The position numbers and the translations under genes were made by a program. A stretch of 64,000 nucleotides of DNA from Carallia brachiata. Taxonomy: Eukaryota; Streptophyta; Magnoliopsida; Malpighiales; Rhizophoraceae. The stretch lies in assembly GCA_021464245.1 (NCBI GenBank), contig JADCRB010000021.1, positions 1,469,305 to 1,533,304 of the forward strand. Reading direction: 5' to 3'. Each line of letters starts with the position of its first letter. Positions within the stretch are counted from its first letter, which is position 1. Below are positions 37,103-50,422 of this stretch, piece by piece. The notes beneath the pieces are model-generated. The model did no database searches. It saw nothing but the letters and a program-made list of their open reading frames with translations, and was not told the DNA's origin.

Positions 37103-37271
37103 CACGTGATGTGCTTCTAGGGTATTTTTTTTTTCTCTTTTTTTGTTTTTGTTTTCTTGCACTTCTCACTCTCACTGTGCCTATAATAACATCTCACTCT
37201 TTACACTATTATGCAGTCTCTCTTTGTTTCAAGTTCCAACACAAAAAAGAAAGAGAGAAGGTCATCAAAAG
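37103..37271 (+). promoter_or_regulatory. proximal promoter/leader of the proline-rich protein gene
   Basis: A CACGTG G-box lies at 37103-37108 within TTCACGTGATG. A TATA-like CTATAATAA stands at about 37181-37189, about 85 nt before the ATG, leaving a short leader. The placement is by motif only. Confidence 0.45.
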
Positions 37272-37874
37272 ATGGACTCCTCCAAAATTTCAGCTCTTCT
37301 GCTCATTTGCATGCTCTTCATATCTTCAGCAACACCAATTCTTGGCTGTGGCTATTGTGGAAGGCCCAAACCAAAACCCAAAAGCCCCAAGTCCCCAAAG
37401 GGTCCCATTACTCTCCCTCCAGTCATTGGGAAGCCACCAGTGACTGTGCCTCCAATCACTGTGCCTCCAATAGTTAAACCACCAGGGATAGTGCCTCCAA
37501 TCACTGTCCCTCCAATTGTGACGCCACCGGTGACTGTCCCTCCGGTCACAGGTCCTCCGGTGGTGACGCCATCGCCAAAGGGAAAGCCATGCCCTTCCCC
37601 ACCAGCACCTCAGCCAACATGCCCCATTGATGCACTAAAGCTCGGTGCTTGTGTAGATCTCCTTGGTGGGTTAGTGCACATTGGTCTTGGTGACCCAGTT
37701 GTTAATCAGTGCTGCCCACTTCTCCAAGGACTTGTTGAGCTTGAAGCTGCTATCTGCTTGTGCACAACTATCAGGCTGAAGCTTCTCAACCTTAGCATCT
37801 ATGTCCCACTTGCTCTTCAACTCCTTGTCACTTGTGGCAAGACCCCGCCTCCTGGTTACACTTGCACTCTTTAA
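37272..37874 (+). CDS. hybrid proline-rich protein (HyPRP, 8-cysteine-motif cell-wall protein)
   Basis: Secreted cell-wall protein of the DC2.15/14-kDa proline-rich type. Single exon, 200 residues. A signal peptide (about 1-25: MDSSKISALLLICMLFISSA, then an ILG-like cleavage region) is followed by a Pro/Lys-rich then (P-P-[IV]-[TV]-V) repeat domain at about 30-105, with units such as PPITVPPI and PPVTVPPV. The C-terminal 8CM domain, related to lipid-transfer proteins, has the full pattern C, C, CC, CLC, C, C (TCPID, GACVDLL, NQCCPLL, ICLCT, VTCGK, YTCTL). HyPRPs are implicated in wall structure, defence and cold response; the role here is not determined. A possible 3' UTR intron ends at a TTTGCAG near 38339. 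The gene is intact. Confidence 0.93.
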   Translation: MDSSKISALLLICMLFISSATPILGCGYCGRPKPKPKSPKSPKGPITLPPVIGKPPVTVPPITVPPIVKPPGIVPPITVPPIVTPPVTVPPVTGPPVVTPSPKGKPCPSPPAPQPTCPIDALKLGACVDLLGGLVHIGLGDPVVNQCCPLLQGLVELEAAICLCTTIRLKLLNLSIYVPLALQLLVTCGKTPPPGYTCTL

Positions 37875-40800
37875 ATCCAATTAAGTTAAGTATTTTATTT
37901 CATCTATAATCTCAAATGTCATTTATTCAGTCCAAATTTTTAGTAACTTAATTACTTTGATTAACCAAATTCGAATTGTCCTGACCGGCTGATAACTGCA
38001 TATGCTTATTATTGACATTATTCGTATATCTTATTGTCAATGACAAAATTAGGCCTGCCTGCTCATATATCTTATTGGTCAATTTGTGGATCAACACTTT
38101 GTCATATTTGAAGCAAAAAAAATTAACGTTTGATTTCCCAAAGTCTTGCTAAACTTGCATTACTTATTAGTTGACATTTGACTCCAATAGCATTAGAGAT
38201 TAATTTTCCATTTATATATATATATATATATATATTATAAACAAGAATTAAATTGCTAAAGCTATATGCTGGTCAATTAGTCATACCAATTGCTCGTTAA
38301 TTTACATGTGTTTCATGAAGTGATACTTATGTTTGCAGATTGCCTGATCCATGGATGCAAGATGAAGTAGATCGACATGCGAGGATGTCGAGCCTTCCTC
38401 CTTTCCCTCTTCTTTCTTTCTGTTGATTTGTATTTGATGATGTTTGACTCGTTGTACACCATTTATTTTTGTAAGATTGTACGTGTGGTTTGTTGTTTAG
38501 GCAAGGAAGAAATCAAGAATGTTTCTCCTTCTCATCACTTTAAATATTGCTATCTTTTTTAAATAACTATATATTGCTTTCTCAAATAACAAAAATTCAT
38601 TAAATACAGAATAGAAAGTTACATAAGACATAAGTCAACATTAAGTATATATATCCTCTCATACTCAAACCTATTGTGTAGAGTAGACAAAGCATCTATT
38701 CTTCCCACCGTATATCTAAGAGTATTTCTACGAGTCATGTAAGCTAAAAAGATGAGTAGATACTTAGTGTAACCACATCTAAATAATTATTTATTTTTTT
38801 ATTTTTTTAAATTCAATTATTCATTGATTTATATCACTTTTATCTCAACTAATATACATCCAATATTAGAATCGCCCCAATTTAATTAAGGAAGTTGAAG
38901 AGGGTCTCGTATATCAAATTCCACTTAGTTGTAGCACATTAACGTCGGTTAGAGAGAGAGAGAGAGGGGTCGTGTTCAAGGGGCTGAGGGGGTGGGTTGG
39001 CTGGTTTTTGGCTTTCTATGTGCTTTTGTCAATATGATAATGACGCCTTTATAGTCCCATCGATTTTCCATCCATACTCCATATGTTGGACTATAGCACT
39101 GCAACTTTTTTTTTTTAGGGGTTTTGATGGACAGTGTGTCACAGTAGCTTTTGAATGGCGACACATTTCTATAAGCAGTATTGCCAATATATCTATGGGC
39201 GCCTAGTCGCTAAGACTTTGAGCAGAACCAGAACAATAATTTGATAGAGGAATCTTTCCCTACGAAACACAGAGCCTGACTGGGCCATACACTATACATA
39301 GCAAACGTTTAAAAAGGTGAATTATATTGGGTAATTATGTAAGTACATATCAAAAGAGAATGAATTTCATTATTGGTAATGTATAATTATCGACCAGCGT
39401 CTCACTTGTATTAACAGTGCTAAAATCTTGTGCCCATGTAACAGAGTTCTAAGTTATTAGTTAATTTGATATCTTAATTGATCTGATTACACGCCAATTG
39501 CTTCACGGATGAAAGATTCTCTTGTAGTAAAGAAATCAAAGAGATCCCTCTATCCTGATTCTCTCACTTATCGCTGGATTACCAGTTTCAAATAACAAAA
39601 AAAAAAAAATCAAGTTTAATGATGTTTTTAGGGACATCAAAAAATGGTATGACTAAACAATTTTGTTTTAAACATGTACGTTAATTTCTTTATCATATTG
39701 TGTTAATGAATTTTGCAACAACAGAAGATTCACTATTGCTAAGAATGATGTCATGATCCTATCTTTCAATATGTGAACCTCCCCGTAGTTTAAAAAAAAA
39801 AAAAACATAATTAAACTGAATGACTCCCTTATTTATTGGACTTCAATGGATAAGGATTCGATACTTTAGTTTTTGTCTTGTGGTTTGCTTTTCCCTTCTC
39901 AAAGCACATGTAGCACCATTATCAGGACAACACCCACACAAAAAAAAAAAAACAAAACAAAAAGGCATTATAAATTATGCATATGAAGTGACCAAACCAA
40001 AACCATGAGCACCGAATTCCGCTGACTGGGTACGGACACTCCTGAGAGATTTTTTTTTTTCCCTTCTTTGGTTCAATTTCTGGTGTGCTATGAATGGTGC
40101 CGTATGTCGAGACTTGTATCTGTGTACTTCCCATTGATATTCATGGCCAAAAAAGCAAAGATTTTCGTCGTTGCTATGTCTAATTTTGAACTTATTTTGT
40201 AGATTACTGTTTTTTGCTAACTGTCCCTTTATTGAAACCAAGGACCACTTCGGAGTGGTGGCACATGACCCTGTTTTGTCTTTTAATTGGTGTCCATTTC
40301 GAGTTTATTGAAATCCAGATATCCCTTGGTGACATCCGGCGTACTTTACAAACACAACTAAGCTCAAATTACCATGTTGCCAAGAGAAATTCTTTCAAAA
40401 CACAGTTTGCAATAGAAACTTGTCCAATTTAATTTAGGGGCTCTTATTCCTCTTTTGGTTCCTTCGGTGAGACGTTGAGTTCAGAAAGATTCTTCTTAAA
40501 TTTCATAACACTTAGCTTTGCCTGCTAAACAGGAGAGCCTGATTGGGGCTTACATTACTGATTCTTTGTGTTGGGTCCCTCGTCTGTACCATACTTTTGT
40601 GCCATACTGGTCCTGCTTTAGCGCGTGAAAGTTTCACATGTCTAGTTTCAATTGTCATGTTTCATGCTGCACGACTTCCTTTTTCTTTCCTAATACAAGC
40701 CAGGGGCATAAATCCTTTGCCGTCAGGAATCCTGTTTTTTACCTCAAGGCTCAAGGACAGCCAATTGCTATGTGCAAAATCAATGACAGTACAGAGTAAG

Positions 40801-41299
40801 GCACAAGTGGGAGCCATTTAGCAAATCAATCATAAAATGAACAAAGTGAGTTACAATAGTGATAAACTCATACAATAGAGATGCCTATGCCCACTTCCTG
40901 GAAGCTGCTTGATTACTTTAGCACCTCAACAGACATTTGCCACATGTAAAAATAAAGTGATTGTCTACAAACATTTTGAAAAGAAAAAGGAACAATGACA
41001 CCTCGAGGAAACTTGATTGATAGCTGAAAATTTCCTTCCTTCTGTCTCCAATCTCAAGAAGCGGAAAAGGGGAACTATCAATAGGTGGGCTTTCGCTCTA
41101 TTCAAAACACTCAGCCACACCAATTAATAGGCCCCAGATCTGAAACATAAATGAAGAGGGGGAAAAAGAGGAAGAAAATTTATTTTCTGAATTGGACTAT
41201 ATGTATGTTACAAATCCTGCAAAAGGATTGCTGATCTAACCACTAGCTAGAACGGAGAAGTGAGCCGGACACATGAATTAGAAGCCACTGATACAACCA
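37875..41299. other. intergenic between converging genes
   Basis: The left part probably contains the 3' UTR of the proline-rich protein gene, possibly extending to about 38560. The right 200-300 nt are probably the CNOT10 3' UTR. An AT microsatellite lies at about 38215-38236 and a short GA run at about 38951-38967. No gene was recognised between them. Confidence 0.6.
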
Positions 41300-44200
41300 T
41301 CAAGATCTATTCAATTGTACACTGCTTGGTACAAACCTGACCAGACTACATTGCTTTAACTTGGAAATAGCAGCTTGAGAATTGCCGAACATTAGATCCA
41401 CGTAAACTGCAGTCAGAATCGCTTGAGGACTGTCAGGTAAAATGGACAATGCTTGCGTCACAAAATGGTGTGCTCGCTCAAGGTCACCTTGCAATGCATA
41501 CAATGCTGCAAAATTTGCATAAAGCGCTCCACGTGCCTCTTCTGGCTTGAGGAACACAAGACCTTGCGAGTCTTCCACGGAAGAATTCCTGACAGGAATA
41601 GATCCTCCACTTAATTCTTCACAATCCAAGGTTTTTTCAACTCGCCATTGGTCACAGTCCTCCCGACTGAACGGCACACTGACATTATCTCCTTCAGACA
41701 AGTAATTTGATAAATGCTCACCGGCTTCTTTTGGCTTGTTCAGCCAACAGAGGGCCTCTGCAGCATATACATGTCCGAGAAATACATAAATTCTAGAACA
41801 TTCTGCAAGTTCCAAGAGAGATTTTGCAGTGGACAATGCCTTCTCAGGATTATCCAGCTCCAATTCTACATATGCTAAGTTAGCAAGAAGAGCCTGCTTA
41901 ATCATATGATTCTCTCTCCCACGAACATCTTCATAGTAAGAGACAGAGATCTGCAGAGTCTCCTGACTTGTCCCTCCTTTCTGCTCTTTTGCATCCCCGT
42001 TTGAATTAGCTTGGCTTAAGCCTGCTGATGTGGCCGATGGTTTGCAATCAAGCCCAGTTAAATGCTTGTGGTTTACGTTTTTGAAAGATCCTGTTTCACT
42101 TGACTCATTTTCCTCCAAAGACAAATCAGAAGGCAAACCTGACTTCAAATAGTCCAATATGGAGGAGTCCAATAAATGCAAAGCATTGAAGAGACACTGA
42201 CGGGCGAGGGACAAAGACAGCTTGGGGTGGCCATCATTGCCTAAAGACAAATTCTCCCCTTCAAAATAATCCCTGCATCCGTTTTTTAGAAATCCATCTT
42301 CAATAGCAAGATGCCTCCATTTTCCCTTGCCAATAACACGAACTAAAATTTCCGATTGGTCTGACAGAGCCCAACCAGATTTTAGAAGTCCCTTCTCTAA
42401 AGCCATCAAGCAGCATTCAGCAAGTCGCAGCCACAGGATAGGCCGATTGTAGAAAACTAAACTTGCTTTCTGGAAACAGCGAGCAGCCAATATGGGTTTC
42501 CCACAAGCCAACTGCTGCACACCGCAATTATATACGATGATGAGAGATTTATCCTGTGAGAACGTTAACAGCTTTAGAGGTTTATCCTTGCTAAGAGACG
42601 AACTACTTGTCAGTGCCTTGGAAAAGAGGATGGATGATGTATGGTGTTTCCCAAGCTGAAAGTAAATGCACCCAAGATTGTTGAACATGCTTGAAATTCC
42701 CACTTCAGTGCGATTACTTGATGCCATCAACAGCTTGATGGCTTTACGGTGGTTTCCACGAGCGTATTCAAGCTGAGACTTCAAGAGGAGAGCCATGGAT
42801 GAGTCCCTTCCACGTGCAATATTCATAGCAAGCTTGACTTCGCGCTTTGCTTGCTTCAAATTTCTACTCAGAAGCAAAAATCGGACCTTGTAAAGCTGCA
42901 ATTTAAGCTTCAGATCAACAGTAGACAAAGACCCATCTACCAAGGGCTTTGAAATATCGTTTGAAGATGAAAGACCAACTGCCCTAGCCAAGTTCTGTCC
43001 ACCAATGTCAAGTGAAAACATCGTTTCATAATCCAGTGTGTCTTCTGATAACGATAAACTTCTTGATAAAGAACTTTCCAAGGCAATTCCACCAGAAGCC
43101 AAATCTGCATTAGGAGCATCCATCGCCGATGAGCTGCTCGGAACCGAGGAAGACTTTGCAGCTAAATTTGAAGATTGTTGCTGTACTGCGCTGCCATTAT
43201 CACCTTGACTCACAGAGCCAACACCAAAAGCCTTTTCTAGATAAATTAAGACATCCTGAGAGAGGGTAAGTATAAGGTCAATTAAGATATACCAGTACAA
43301 AAAGAAAACAATACACACAAACAGAATACATCTGATGAACCATCAAAGTTGCTTAATCAACAGAGACAGAATGCGCCTAACAAGCAAAATTTTAAGATGA
43401 TAAGACTAATGGTTCTGTTATGCACTAAGTTAAACTCAGGAAATTTAATTGGGGTTGGCTACATATATCTAATCTCACCATTTTGTTCTGTTATGCACTA
43501 AGTTACTTGTAAGGCCTACTTGTTCTGAATCAATCCTAACTAAAGATTCCCAAGTCAACCTAGGTTTTCTTCTTCCTCTCCTCTCACCATCCACCTGGGT
43601 TTGATCGCCCCTCTCAATTGAAGCTTTGGCTGGTCTGTCCAAGCCAACACAGATGCCAATCCCTCAAGAGAACCTCTATTGCAGATTCAAAGCAACTCTA
43701 TCAAAAATAAGATAGCCAAACTCAGGAAATTTTGTTAAGTAGTAAACACTTTTTGATTGCATTTTAGTATATACACAAAGGAAGCATTCAATGCAAGATT
43801 GTTAGTCCCTACAAGGCTACAATTGATAAAGAATAAAAAACACATTTTTACAGGGAAATTCTCACTGACTCTCCTGCTTTTTGTAAGCTTTGAAAAGAAC
43901 AGAGCCATCACTTTCATCACTTTGAGGCAGTTTCTGTTTTGAAAATCATTTAGTTGTAATTCATGTACTAGCTATAGTTGGAATTTTCATCATCTCAAGG
44001 AAAGGAACAAGAACGCCACCAACATAGCCAAAGATATTTAATAAAAGTTCTTCAAAATAAAGCAGCAACATTTTCCATTGACACAGTTGCCAATCATTTA
44101 AGGAATGGAAAAAGGGAACAGAATGCATGCAAATCACGAGCATCCTCGAAAAAAAAAAAATCTATACCATAAAACATATCTACGATAATAGTTTAGCAAC

Positions 44201-47200
44201 ATTATTTCGCTTTAACTTACAGCAGATTTGGCAGCGTCCTGGCAAGCAAGAGCAACATCCAGCAACAAAAGACAAACACGAAGTGCAATTGTCTGTACAT
44301 GTATGAAAAAAAATTAGAACACAAGGTACATCAACCAAAACAAAATAATTAGAGATCATAATAACTATACCTCATCGATGGGTTCAATATTGTGGTACAA
44401 TGGTTCTAAAACTGACATTGCCTTGATATATTCATGAAGGTGAAACCAAATAATTGCCTACAAAAGGTAAAATTGTCAACCCATATTGCATAGGGCTCTA
44501 AAAGCAAACCAAGAAACCAATAGGATCTATCAAGGGAACTTACCATGTTCAGAGTCACCACAGCTGGGTCAAATTCATCCATGTAAACAAGAGTAGCACT
44601 ATTAGTGGCAGAAGAATGATGTGCCATTGGACCACTACCTCTAGTCCCCGAATTAACTTTATTCCCAACATTACTAATGACCTCCACCTGTTCACCTGAG
44701 GCATGAGCAAGCTCTTCACTCTTTTTCTGAACCAACACCAAGAAAAGAAACATAGAAGACAATGTCAAAATACACTCCAGATGCCAAATTTTATGGCAAA
44801 ACATGAAGTATAGAACTTTTCATAACATTGTTCAAAATTATCCTACAGATTATTACATTCAACTCTCACAACCAGAAGCAGATGCGGTTGGAGTCCAATG
44901 GCCTTGAGGTATTGGAGTAAATTAGCTTGTTATTTGTATTTTACAGGCTCTATGCCCTCCAATGTACCAAAAGGAACTGTTCCCCCCTCTCCCCCCCCCC
45001 CCTCCAAAAAAAAAGGCACAGCTCTGTTGATCCAAGATTAGTCTCCATCAACAATTTTCACAGTGCCATCTTACATCATTGGAAGGCAACCGTTAGTGTG
45101 ACAGTAAGATTACCCCATTATGATCTAGAAGTCATAGGTTTGTGTCACGAAAACAACCTCTCTGCAAAAATAGGGGAAAGACTGACTACATCTGAACCTT
45201 CCATAGACATCACAGTAATGTAGTGATGTAGCCTGGTGCACTGAGACACCAATCTTTCGTTATTTGATCACCAACTTTCACACAATTTAGGTTATTCTCT
45301 TGCCATTCAAGTTGCGGGCAGCTAACATAGAAGTATCAGATGCAAGGGCAACAAAGGCAAACCAACTCATTAAATTAAAATTCCTATTGCAATTCTAATC
45401 ATGGCTCCAAGGTCCCATGTAAACCACAGACATAGTCATTGACCATAAGGCATAGATGGTCGATATGATTTCAATGAGGGAAACTCATCTATTTAGTATG
45501 AGACTGTGGTTCTTACAATAAACTCAATTTATTGCATATAATACATAAACAAATCAATTTTGAGCAAAGTATGATATTAGTTAGGCAAACTAAGTTCTGT
45601 ATAAAATGGCACCAAAGTGCTATTGATCATTTTACATGGATTATCTCTTCAAACCAATGCTTTATTGTATTTTTGAATCAATATAGCACCAATCAAATGA
45701 AGAAGGATTTTTATCATATATTCTTCAAAAGGTGAACAAATATTATTAATAATCAGTCACAGTCCCTTCATTCTCACAACTCCCAAACTGAGAAAAACAT
45801 CAATGTCTGCTCAGGTGGACATTAAACATAATTTACTAGCAGGAAAAAGAACTAATTCATAAATTAAGGCAAATATAATTACAATATTTGAGTACTTAAA
45901 TCGTAATTGTCACTGAATAAGCTACAATTTAAGCCACTAATGTGTTGAGTGGACAACAACAAATACCCATAAAACCCCCTTTGTTTAGATCACAATCGAA
46001 ATCAAGCTTCTTCTCCTAAATCAATGGCAATTGCTTGTTGATTATCTATATAATGGAACTGGAGTCCCCAAGAAAATTTCATCAAAGCATGACATGTATA
46101 GAAGTAACAACTATTGGGCCCGTATACCTAGCATATGATGCTATCCAGTTTCAGCATCCTTATTTGGCCTCCAGGATCCACCTATTGTTTAATGATCAAC
46201 GAGCATACTTGTTTCAGAAATGAGCATAAAAAAAAATCCCCATCATGTTGGCCCACAACAGAGCCCAAATGTTTTCAAAGGAACAATAAAAAGTTTGAAA
46301 AGTTTATGATGCCAAACCTTGACATTATTGAGTACATCGAGCAACTTCTTCAGGTCTGAACAACCATCCCGGAAGTATTCAGCAATTGCAATATTATGAA
46401 GGACCTAAATAAATATAATTACTATTTAAAATTATTAACTTGCAGTCAATACCAATATTCAAACAGATGCAAGAGTCTGGGATATCATGTTTATATTACA
46501 TGGCATCATTACGCGGCAGAAAGTATCAATTCATGCAAGTTATGTAAAATAATATTTGACATGCCATAAAGCTAACAATCTGCAACAGAATTAAAGATAT
46601 ATTTAAACAAATGTGAAAGCCATACCATAAATAACATGGTTTCTACTTTACCACAGTAGAAGTCAAAGAGATCAATGGAAAACTCCAAAGCTAGAACATC
46701 TAAACTCCACCATTTTCTCAAGCAAAATAGTTGGTCCAAAACTGCACGTATTCTAATGTCCCTCCACTAAATCATGTATCAGCCTAACCCTAGAACCTTG
46801 GCTTCAACCAATGCACAGATCCTTTATTACCCTTACTCAATGCTCTTGCATGTTTTTTTAACTCCAAAAAAAAATCTCGGAACTTCAAATTTTCTTGCCT
46901 TTCCAAGTCAATTGAGAAAACCTATGCAAATTACTAAGAAACTGTAACTCAACAACAACAACATCAACAGTCAACTAGCACAATTGACACCAATTGACCT
47001 AGTTCTAATCAAATTAAGCAACAAACAGAACTATAGTAGCGCAGCAGCAGCAGTTTCAAGTTCAAAGCAATTCTTTCCGATGAGGCAACCTATCAGTCTG
47101 TACGCATCACAAGCAGATAAAAGTAAACGAATGTGCAATGTGTATAATACACTTACTTTTGGATCGCCTTCTTTCTTCTGCTTGAGCTGGTTCAAAACCT

Positions 47201-47369
47201 CGAGGCACTCGGGAAAACGGCGGGACTGGAAGTGCAGAGCGGCGTCCTTGGCAAGAGCGGCAGTGACGGAGAGCACGGCGTCGTCATCGGCCGACAAGGC
47301 GCCGCCGGAGGACGGCTCGCGAGCGGGGGCCGGCGAGGGTTGCGACGAGGACGAGTCTCGGGAGTCCAT
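41300..47369 (-). CDS. CNOT10: CCR4-NOT complex subunit 10 (CNOT10-like TPR protein)
   Basis: TPR-repeat scaffold subunit that, with CNOT11, forms a side module of the CCR4-NOT mRNA deadenylase in other eukaryotes. Six exons: 47369-47157, 46404-46318, 44726-44544, 44457-44371, 44292-44221 and 43255-41300. They sum to 866 codons with the stop, giving 865 residues. Every intron falls between codons. Sequence marks include an acidic/Ser/Pro N terminus, helical TPR pairs such as AALHFQSRRFPECLEVLNQL and HNIAIAEYFRDGC, the exon 6 FNNLGCIYFQLGKHHTSSIL and the C-terminal LYANFAALYALQGDLERAHH. The final exon is a single open frame of about 650 codons with no breaks, so the gene is intact. The ATG was chosen because it opens the only exon continuing in frame into the TPR region. 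Introns 2 and 1 are the largest and hold no other gene that I can see. Confidence 0.93.
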
Positions 47370-50300
47370 TTATCAGATCGAAACGAATCGGAGGGGAAAA
47401 GAGAAACGGTTTCGAATCTCAGCAGGCAATCTATCTATAAATATACGGTACATTAATCTATTTAGATTAGATTAGGTGTATAAATGTAAGCCCTTCTTTT
47501 GAAAAAGCGAAAAATTGTAAGGTCACGTGAAAAATGAAAAACCCTAACCGAAGAGGGAAAAATTGAAAATCTGGGTCTGGATGGAAATGACTAGAGGGAC
47601 GAAGAGAGAGAGATCAAAAACAAACAAGTTTTGAGTAAAAGAGAGTCAAAGAAGAAGGCCCCCGGGGCTTTGGGTATCTGTACAGGACAGATTGTTTGTG
47701 CTTTAGTGGTGCGTGGGATTAAGGTTTTCAGCACCAGAGGATAAATTAATGGTAAAGTATAAGATTATATAATTACATGTAAGTAATAATAGATAATAAT
47801 GTATTTCAGTTGATGGTATCTGATTTCTTTTTTTTTTTCAATTCATTGTTCATATTAGTTTGATGTTATTTTCAAACTATTTTAATGAAATCCAAAACTT
47901 TTTTCAATAAAAAATTTGATACAACAGATCTTTTGAATTTATAAGACACAGGCACGGGTGTGCGGACAGAAGAAATTGGTCAGAAGAAGTGTCAATAATG
48001 CAACGGTATTACTGATTTTTGCAACAAAATTAATAAAATATGGAACAAAAATCATCGCATTATTTTTTGTTGAAGAAAAAATTAACGTTGTTGCAAAAAT
48101 AGTCTTTATTGTTACATTATTGACACTTCTTCTGTCCTTCTCTCTCTGGTCACCAATCTTTTTCCATAAGACACGGGCCTTTGTCTGAATTGTGGTGTGA
48201 TGGATTATTTTTGAGTTTGAAAAATGTTAATAGTAGGAAAATTTTGATTTAAAGATGGATGATAATAAATTGTTAATTTTAAATAATAATATTTATAATA
48301 TTTTATTATATAAAATATAAATATTATTATTTAATTTACAGTTTTTGATGCTAATACCGTGCTTTTTTTTTGCTGGATCTCTCCGGAGATGTTTCAGAAT
48401 GCATATCGTGGTCACTGGAGAGCAAACGGAGGCAAAGCCAAAAAAACTTTCTTTTTTTTATGAGGTCTCATTACACTCTATTGGATGTAAAATTATTTTT
48501 CACTCTTGGTACTAAAGTTGCACTTCGTACAAAAATTTAAAAATAAGAACTTGTGTTATTATGATAGTTCTGCCACAAAATTGTAAGTGCTTAACATATA
48601 ATATAATATAATTACAATTAATGAACCACCCGCTCTTGGCCTTTATGTTTGGTTCATGCCTTTGGGGCGGCCAAAAGAACGAAGGTCAGGGGTTCAAGGG
48701 TTGGTACTGCCATGCTTTCGCTGTCGCTTTCATAACCAAAAAGATAATTACAATTAATGACAGAGGCAGTAACCCAAAATCAATGGAAATAGCTACGGAA
48801 ACAAAGCATAGATGGCATTAATTAAAACTCGAGCAAGGCTTAAGCCTTCGATTTTTTTTTTTTGAAAAGCATTTTTGCAACAGCCAACAGATCACTTAGC
48901 ATAGTTTTTCAGGAAAGTGAAAACCCTTCTTGACGAGGAAAATTATCATTAAAAATTATCAGACTTAACTCAAATAGAGATATTGAAAAAAAAATTATCA
49001 TTAAAAGATATCAAACTCAACTCAAATAGAGGTATTGAGTTGAGAATGATCGATTGAATTTAATATCTACAAAACGAAGAACGGTTACAGAGGGTTAACA
49101 GTCTCTTCAACGTTAACACTTTGATAGTTAAATCAATACTAGCCTAAAGAAATAGTGTTTATAGAGTGAGAGGTGTTTATGAGTATTTGACTTTTGGAAT
49201 GTACAGATAAAGAACTTCCTATTTATAAGGGTATATAAAAGGGATGCTAACGTATGGGTCAATAGGGCCGTGACACTATAACGTGCATTGAACCTAATGT
49301 AGTGGTGGACATGACAGAATATGAGATCTAAAGAACTAACACTTAATAAGGCCAAATTATTTCTTACCACTTGCATAGAAAGATTTACATAATCCAGATC
49401 TCTTCCATGATCAACAATTCCATAAACAAAGGAAGAACCTGATCAAGATTCTTGCAAATTTTTGATTCAGCTCAGTGGTACGGTCAAAATTTAAATCCAC
49501 CAACCCATATAACATTGAGCACACATCCTTGTGGGAGCCATTTGTTGAACGAACACATCAACTTTGAGCCAAAAAGAACATTACAGTAAGATTCAAAATT
49601 GAGCTCTTAAAGTGATTTCCACACGTCTATCACAAATTCAAAATCGATCTTTCATGGCTTATTCTTTGATGGAAGTGAGAACACACAGCAAAGCGGTGAC
49701 ATACAGTAAAACAACCAATGCCGTTTATCTCTGGTTTTGTCTCCAGTTTCAACAATGAAAGATCCTTCACGCTATCAATGGAGTCCTTCAAACTGTTGGA
49801 TGCCATTGCTATAGACAACTCTAAGCAACTATGATCCACGTTTTTATACAATAATAAAGGACAACTAGATGCATGGCTAAGCAAATGCACATGCTTAATA
49901 CACCTTCTGACCGTGGGCAAAAGTATTTAGACTTTGTAATGGAGCAGGTGTATGAATTGAATGTATCAAATCTTCTGCAGATCTTATGGAGATGGAAACA
50001 AGAATAAAATGTTTGCATGGATTTACACCACACCCCAAGTATTGCAAATGGACTGCAATTTACGAGTGTGCAAGTTATAATAAGTACTGGATTAAGTGGA
50101 AGAACTAAAATAACTCAAATCATGTAATATTTCCTTCATTTTTGTGACCATAATGACTATTGCCAATGCCTCCAAGGCACAATGGTGGCACCATAAACTA
50201 CAATTCCAAGGGGAGAATCTGTAAGAGAGAGAAGAAGAAAAAAAAGAAGTCGAAAACAACTGCTTTACACAGGCAATCAGCACGTGCAACAAACATTACA

Positions 50301-50422
50301 GAACAATAATGCCTATACCAACAACCCCGATCACGATTTGAGAGAAACTGTGGCCAGAAAAAAAAAACATTCATCCTAGTTCTAGTGACCCAGATGTCAA
50401 TGCCTTGTTTTCTTTATTGCAG
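47370..50422. other. intergenic: CNOT10 leader/promoter and AT-rich spacer
   Basis: A minus-strand TATA-like run (TATATTTATAG) sits at about 47436-47446, upstream of the CNOT10 ATG. Beyond it are a MITE (separate entry), a local duplication of about 55 bp at about 48945-49045 and AT-rich sequence. A minus-strand open frame at about 49630-49815 starting MASNSLKDSIDSVKDLSLLK was seen but not recognised. Confidence 0.5.
47978..48137. mobile_element. MITE with terminal inverted repeats of about 55 bp
   Basis: The left end GGTCAGAAGAAGTGTCAATA and the right end ATTGACACTTCTTCTGTCC are inverted copies of each other. The similarity continues inward past TTTTTGCAACAA for roughly 55 bp per arm. Total length is about 160 bp and there is no coding capacity. 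It shares its terminus with the element nested at 14665-14818. No clear target duplication was found. Confidence 0.65.
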
